Shown here piece by piece: positions 60,725 to 64,000 of a stretch of DNA of 64,000 bases. Made by a program: the position numbers and the translations under genes. Positions within the stretch are counted from its first letter, which is position 1, and every line of letters begins with the position of its first letter. Below the pieces are notes generated by a model. That model was not told the origin of the DNA. It made no database searches and saw nothing but the letters and a program-made list of their open reading frames with translations. Origin of the DNA: Shewanella marinintestina (GTDB taxonomy: Bacteria; Pseudomonadota; Gammaproteobacteria; Enterobacterales; Shewanellaceae); assembly GCF_023283845.1 (NCBI RefSeq), contig NZ_JAKILC010000011.1:85775-149774 (forward strand). Direction: 5' to 3'.

Positions 60725-62068
60725 ATGAGCTGCGATATGACTCTTGATAGTTTTCTTACTACCGTTGCTGAGCGTAACCCTAATCAACCTGAGTTTTTGC
60801 AAGCAGTAAAAGAAGTGCTGACTTCTATTTGGCCTTTTGTAGCAGCGCGTCCTGAATACCTAAACGCTGGTATTTTAGAGCGTTTGGTTGAGCCAGAGCG
60901 TTTAATTCAATTTCGTGTTTCTTGGGTAGATGATAGCGGTAAGGTACAAGTTAACCGCGCTTTCCGTATTCAGCACAACTCATCTATTGGTCCATTTAAA
61001 GGTGGAATGCGTTTCCATCCGTCTGTGAACCAATCTGTACTTAAGTTTTTAGCATTTGAGCAGACATTCAAAAATGCACTAACGACGTTACCTATGGGCG
61101 GCGGCAAAGGTGGTAGTGACTTCGATCCTAAAGGTAAGAGTGAAGGCGAAGTGATGCGTTTTTGTCAGGCATTGATGCTTGAGCTGCACCGTCACTTAGG
61201 TGCGGATACTGATGTTCCAGCGGGTGATATTGGTGTGGGCGCACGTGAAGTGGGTTACATGACCGGCATGATGAAGAAGCTAACTAATAGTGCTGAATGC
61301 GTATTTACCGGTAAAGGCTTGTCTTTTGGTGGTAGCTTGATCCGTCCTGAAGCCACTGGTTATGGTTTGCTATATTTCGTTGAAGCTATGCTAAAAGCAA
61401 AGGGCGAAACATTAGTGGGTAAAACGGTTACTGTATCTGGTTCAGGTAACGTAGCCCAGTATGCAATTGAAAAGGCAATGGAGATGGGCGGTAAAGTGAT
61501 TACCGCATCAGATTCAAGTGGCGTGGTATTTGATCCTGAAGGTTTTACTACTGAAAAATTGGCTAAATTAATGGAAGTTAAAAATGACCGTCGTGGCCGC
61601 GTTGCTGATTACGCCCATGAAATGGGGTTAGAGTATGTCACTGGTGGAACCCCATGGCAGTTTGCTGCAGACGTCGCATTACCTTGCGCAACCCAAAATG
61701 AGCTAGATGCTGAACATGCTGAAATGCTGATTGAAAATGGTGTGCAGATTGTTGCTGAGGGCGCGAATATGCCAAGTACTGCTGAAGCTATTGCGTTAAT
61801 GCACGAAGCCAAAGTATTGTTTGCTCCAGGTAAAGCAGCTAACGCTGGCGGTGTAGCAACCTCTGGTTTAGAGATGAGCCAAAATGCATTACGTTTGAGC
61901 TGGAGTCGTGAAGAAGTTGATGTGCGTTTACGTGACATCATGTATTCAATCCACGCGACATGTGAGCAGTATGGTCGTGAAGGTGAGCATATTAACTACG
62001 AGCTAGGTGCTAACGTAGCAGGTTTTGTTAAAGTAGCCGATGCCATGAAAGCGCAAGGTGTTTACTAG
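60725..62068 (+). CDS. gdhA: NADP-specific glutamate dehydrogenase GdhA
   Basis: 447-residue hexameric enzyme for ammonium assimilation (2-oxoglutarate + NH4+ + NADPH to glutamate). Substrate region FKGGMRFHPSVNQSVLKFLAFEQTFKNALTTLPMGGGKGGSDFDPKGKS with the catalytic Lys in PMGGGKGG; PAGDIGVGAREVGYM; coenzyme fold VSGSGNVAQYAIEKA. Length and motifs fit the 450-residue NADP class. Followed by a strong intrinsic terminator. Confidence 0.96.
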   Translation: MSCDMTLDSFLTTVAERNPNQPEFLQAVKEVLTSIWPFVAARPEYLNAGILERLVEPERLIQFRVSWVDDSGKVQVNRAFRIQHNSSIGPFKGGMRFHPSVNQSVLKFLAFEQTFKNALTTLPMGGGKGGSDFDPKGKSEGEVMRFCQALMLELHRHLGADTDVPAGDIGVGAREVGYMTGMMKKLTNSAECVFTGKGLSFGGSLIRPEATGYGLLYFVEAMLKAKGETLVGKTVTVSGSGNVAQYAIEKAMEMGGKVITASDSSGVVFDPEGFTTEKLAKLMEVKNDRRGRVADYAHEMGLEYVTGGTPWQFAADVALPCATQNELDAEHAEMLIENGVQIVAEGANMPSTAEAIALMHEAKVLFAPGKAANAGGVATSGLEMSQNALRLSWSREEVDVRLRDIMYSIHATCEQYGREGEHINYELGANVAGFVKVADAMKAQGVY

Positions 62069-62083
62069 CTTTTAGAGATAATA

Positions 62084-62112
62084 ACAAAAAAAGGGCCTTT
62101 TGGCCCTTTTTT
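62084..62112 (+). terminator. Intrinsic terminator of gdhA
   Basis: AAAAAAAGGGCC / GGCCCTTTTTT, a symmetrical hairpin with A and T tracts. Confidence 0.88.
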
Positions 62113-62212
62113 GCTTTTTACTTATGCTGCATTGCCATAATGCGATGTTTTACATAAATTGTTGTGTAGCTGGCGGTGCAAATGTGCATCGAGTAATAAT
62201 GAGGAAGTAGGC

Positions 62213-62911
62213 ATGAAAACAATCGGTATGCTTGGTGGAATGAGTTGGGAGTCTACAGCGAGTTATTACAGCGCACTCAATCAAGGGGTCAAAGCTGAGC
62301 TTGGTGGGCTACATTCGGCAAAGGTAGCTTTATATAGTGTCGATTTTGCAGAAATAGAAAAGCTGCAGCACAAAGGCGAGTGGCAACAAACTGCTGCAAT
62401 TCTTAGTTCAGCAGCTAAATCAGTTGAAGCCGCTGGCGCTGACTTTCTACTTATATGTACTAACACTATGCACAAAGTCGCAGATGACATACAAGCTAGT
62501 ATCAATATTCCAATTTTGCATATAGCCGACGCTACAGCGAGTCAGTTGGTTGCTGACGGTATTAAAAAGGTAGGGCTGCTAGGAACTGCTTTTACTATGG
62601 AGCAAGACTTCTATAAAAGCCGCTTACAAAACAAGTACGCGATAAACGTGATTGTTCCTAAAGAGGCCGACCGTAAAGTAGTACATAGCATTATTTATGA
62701 AGAGCTATGCCGCGGCGTTATTTCGTCAAGCTCTCGTGCACAATACTTAACGATTATCGCAGCATTAGAAGCGCAGGGAGCTGAAGCTGTGATTTTAGGT
62801 TGTACTGAAATTGCATTGCTTGTTCAGCAGCAAGATACCCATGTACCTTTATATGACACTACAGAGCTCCATGCAGCGAAAGCGGTTGAGCTGGCTTTAA
62901 TGGATAGGTAA
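62213..62911 (+). CDS. Aspartate/glutamate racemase family protein (YgeA/RacD-like)
   Basis: 232 residues from the ATG at 62213 with GAGGAAG upstream; an in-frame start at 62159 lacks a site. Start MKTIGMLGGMSWESTASYY is typical of the YgeA/RacD family of cofactor-independent amino acid racemases. The two catalytic cysteines are present in CTNTMHK (about residue 83) and GCTEIALL (about 198). Located after gdhA, it could link glutamate supply to D-amino acid formation; substrate range not deducible. Confidence 0.86.
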   Translation: MKTIGMLGGMSWESTASYYSALNQGVKAELGGLHSAKVALYSVDFAEIEKLQHKGEWQQTAAILSSAAKSVEAAGADFLLICTNTMHKVADDIQASINIPILHIADATASQLVADGIKKVGLLGTAFTMEQDFYKSRLQNKYAINVIVPKEADRKVVHSIIYEELCRGVISSSSRAQYLTIIAALEAQGAEAVILGCTEIALLVQQQDTHVPLYDTTELHAAKAVELALMDR

Positions 62912-63360
62912 TAAAAGACGGCATCTTATCTCGGGGCCATTACTTAATAGTGTATCAATCATTAAACCGATATTGTCGTGACTAAGGTGCCATCATCGCA
63001 TCGAGCTTCATTAAGAGTAAGTTAAAGGTAGGGAAGGTAAAGACGGGTCTGTTAAAGTTGAGGGCCGATTTAAATCTGCAGGTTCAACTCGTCAGCTTAT
63101 ATAGAAGCCGCAGTATAAGAGAGCTATAAAGCCGAGGAGATATTGTTTATATGGCGTGCTTGCCAAGCAATATCTACTTAAGCGGTCATAATTAAGTTTA
63201 TTGCTTACGTATTAGTGAACACAACCTAGCATCAGTAAACATGCTAGAAAGTCGATAAGCTTGATTATATTGGCCTCTAGCGCATATTTTTTATACTTAC
63301 AAAGGCATTACTGTGCATAACTCTGTGGGTATTTAGTGAGTATGGTGTGCTTAAAAAAGC
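62912..63360 (+). other. Gene-free region upstream of the rrn promoters
   Basis: ~450 bp with no ORF of note and no recognised element. The right end (63340-63395) is A/T-tract rich and probably contains the UP element and Fis sites of the rRNA promoter. Confidence 0.4.
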
Positions 63361-63396
63361 TTTTTCAAAAAAGAGTAACTTTCTTTAAAAAAGCGC

Positions 63397-63424
63397 TTGC
63401 GCTCTTTTAAAATCTCCCTATAAT
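63397..63424 (+). promoter_or_regulatory. rrn P1 promoter
   Basis: -35 TTGCGC (63397-63402), 16-bp spacer, -10 TATAAT (63419-63424), followed by the GC-rich discriminator GCGACCCC typical of stringently controlled rRNA promoters. A-tracts upstream. Confidence 0.8.
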
Positions 63425-63611
63425 GCGACCCCACTGACACGGCGAAGCAGGCCACCTACCAAGCGTTAAGCTAGATAGAATGGGACTTGCAGCAGAGTTA
63501 GAGAGATTAACTTCTACGGAAATTAGCCTCAGGTGACAATCGCTTTAAGAGCTTCGGGCTTTGACTTCTGATTAAGAAATCATCGCTTGAAAAACTTCTT
63601 AAAATAAGCGC

Positions 63612-63639
63612 TTGACGCCGACACTGGGAAGTGTAGAAT
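63612..63639 (+). promoter_or_regulatory. rrn P2 promoter
   Basis: -35 TTGACG (63612-63617), 16-bp spacer, -10 TAGAAT (63634-63639), followed by ACGCCTCC. Confidence 0.75.
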
Positions 63640-63697
63640 ACGCCTCCTCAGCCAAACGACCTAAGCGTCTAAGGCGAAGTCTGAAAGACGACTTCAC

Positions 63698-63710
63698 GCT
63701 CTTTAACAAT
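63698..63710 (+). promoter_or_regulatory. boxA antitermination site of the rrn leader
   Basis: GCTCTTTAACAAT matches the rRNA boxA (TGCTCTTTAACA) used by NusB/NusE antitermination. It lies ~190 bp before 16S. Confidence 0.85.
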
Positions 63711-63897
63711 ATGACAAGCAAATCTGTGTGGACACTCACAGAGATTAAGTTATTCGAAATTGTCCATTCTTTCTAGTAAAGAGTGAGGCAATCAAAAATT
63801 ACTTAATGAATGAGTGTTCATAGCAATATGTAATACAGAATTCGTTGAGCCGCTGATTTCTCCTTACTTGTAAGGTGGATGAAGCAAACAAAACTTT

Positions 63898-64000
63898 AAT
63901 TGAAGAGTTTGATCATGGCTCAGATTGAACGCTGGCGGCAGGCCTAACACATGCAAGTCGAGCGGTAACACAAGGGAGCTTGCTCCTGAGGTGACGAGCG
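63898..64000 (+). rRNA. 16S rRNA, 5' end (continues past the window)
   Basis: Begins AATTGAAGAGTTTGATCATGG, continues CTCAGATTGAACGCTGGCGG and CTAACACATGCAAGTCGAGC, the universal 5' region. The V1 segment (GGTAACACAAGGGAGCTTGC) is of Shewanella type. Preceded by P1, P2 and boxA. The exact mature 5' base is within one or two nt of the given start. Confidence 0.97.

Overview
The window is a chromosomal segment from a gammaproteobacterium, most probably a marine Shewanella. The supporting evidence is the SirA-type octahaem sulfite reductase loci, an rrn operon whose 16S 5' end looks like Shewanella, UvrD, UbiA, UbiD/Fre and an NADP-type glutamate dehydrogenase of gammaproteobacterial type, and the modular palindromic repeats common in this genus. 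This assignment comes from reading the sequence, not from a database search.

Layout. 1-8 kb holds housekeeping and orphan genes: the uvrD 3' end, ubiA, a secreted esterase, membrane orphans, a MazG/PRA-PH-like NTP pyrophosphohydrolase and an NhaC antiporter. 8-46 kb is dominated by sulfite respiration. On the minus strand is a dedicated cytochrome c maturation operon (CcmF-, CcmH- and CcmG-like, 8.2-11.2 kb). Divergent from it is sir cluster 1 (11.75-23.15 kb), with the order SirA octahaem cytochrome, rhodanese-like protein, FKBP isomerase, TPR protein, NrfC-like Fe-S protein, NrfD-like quinol dehydrogenase, NosL-, NosD-, NosF- and NosY-like proteins, and a membrane-anchored ToxR/CadC-type regulator. 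A complete second copy with the same order (cluster 2) lies at 34.7-46.0 kb, but it has no second CcmFHG set. Between the clusters (23.2-34.7 kb) are an orphan gene between inverted repeats, a partly duplicated LprI-like gene, a DUF6435-type small gene, two large orphan cytoplasmic proteins and an EamA transporter.

46-52 kb is a ribose operon (rbsDACBKR) with two perfect palindromic operators and an rbsR frameshifted by an 8-bp tandem duplication. 52-59 kb holds fre and ubiD, several small exported or membrane proteins, a GNAT acetyltransferase, a TlpA-like lipoprotein and an aromatic amino acid permease. 59-60.4 kb has two identical tRNA-Ser(UGA) genes inside an array of about eight intrinsic terminators and decayed tRNA 3' ends. 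60.7-63 kb carries gdhA and an Asp/Glu racemase-family gene. The window ends with rrn promoters, boxA and the first ~100 nt of 16S rRNA.

How the genes fit together. Menaquinol would be oxidised by SirD/SirC and the electrons passed to periplasmic SirA, whose catalytic haem in this family uses a CX15CH motif and a nearby copper. Attaching that haem needs the dedicated CcmF-type lyase. Copper is probably supplied by the NosL lipoprotein and the NosDFY machinery. Both clusters must share the single lyase operon. Each cluster has its own membrane-bound one-component regulator. Several intra-operon hairpins occur at matching positions in both clusters with different bases, which suggests conserved mRNA structure.
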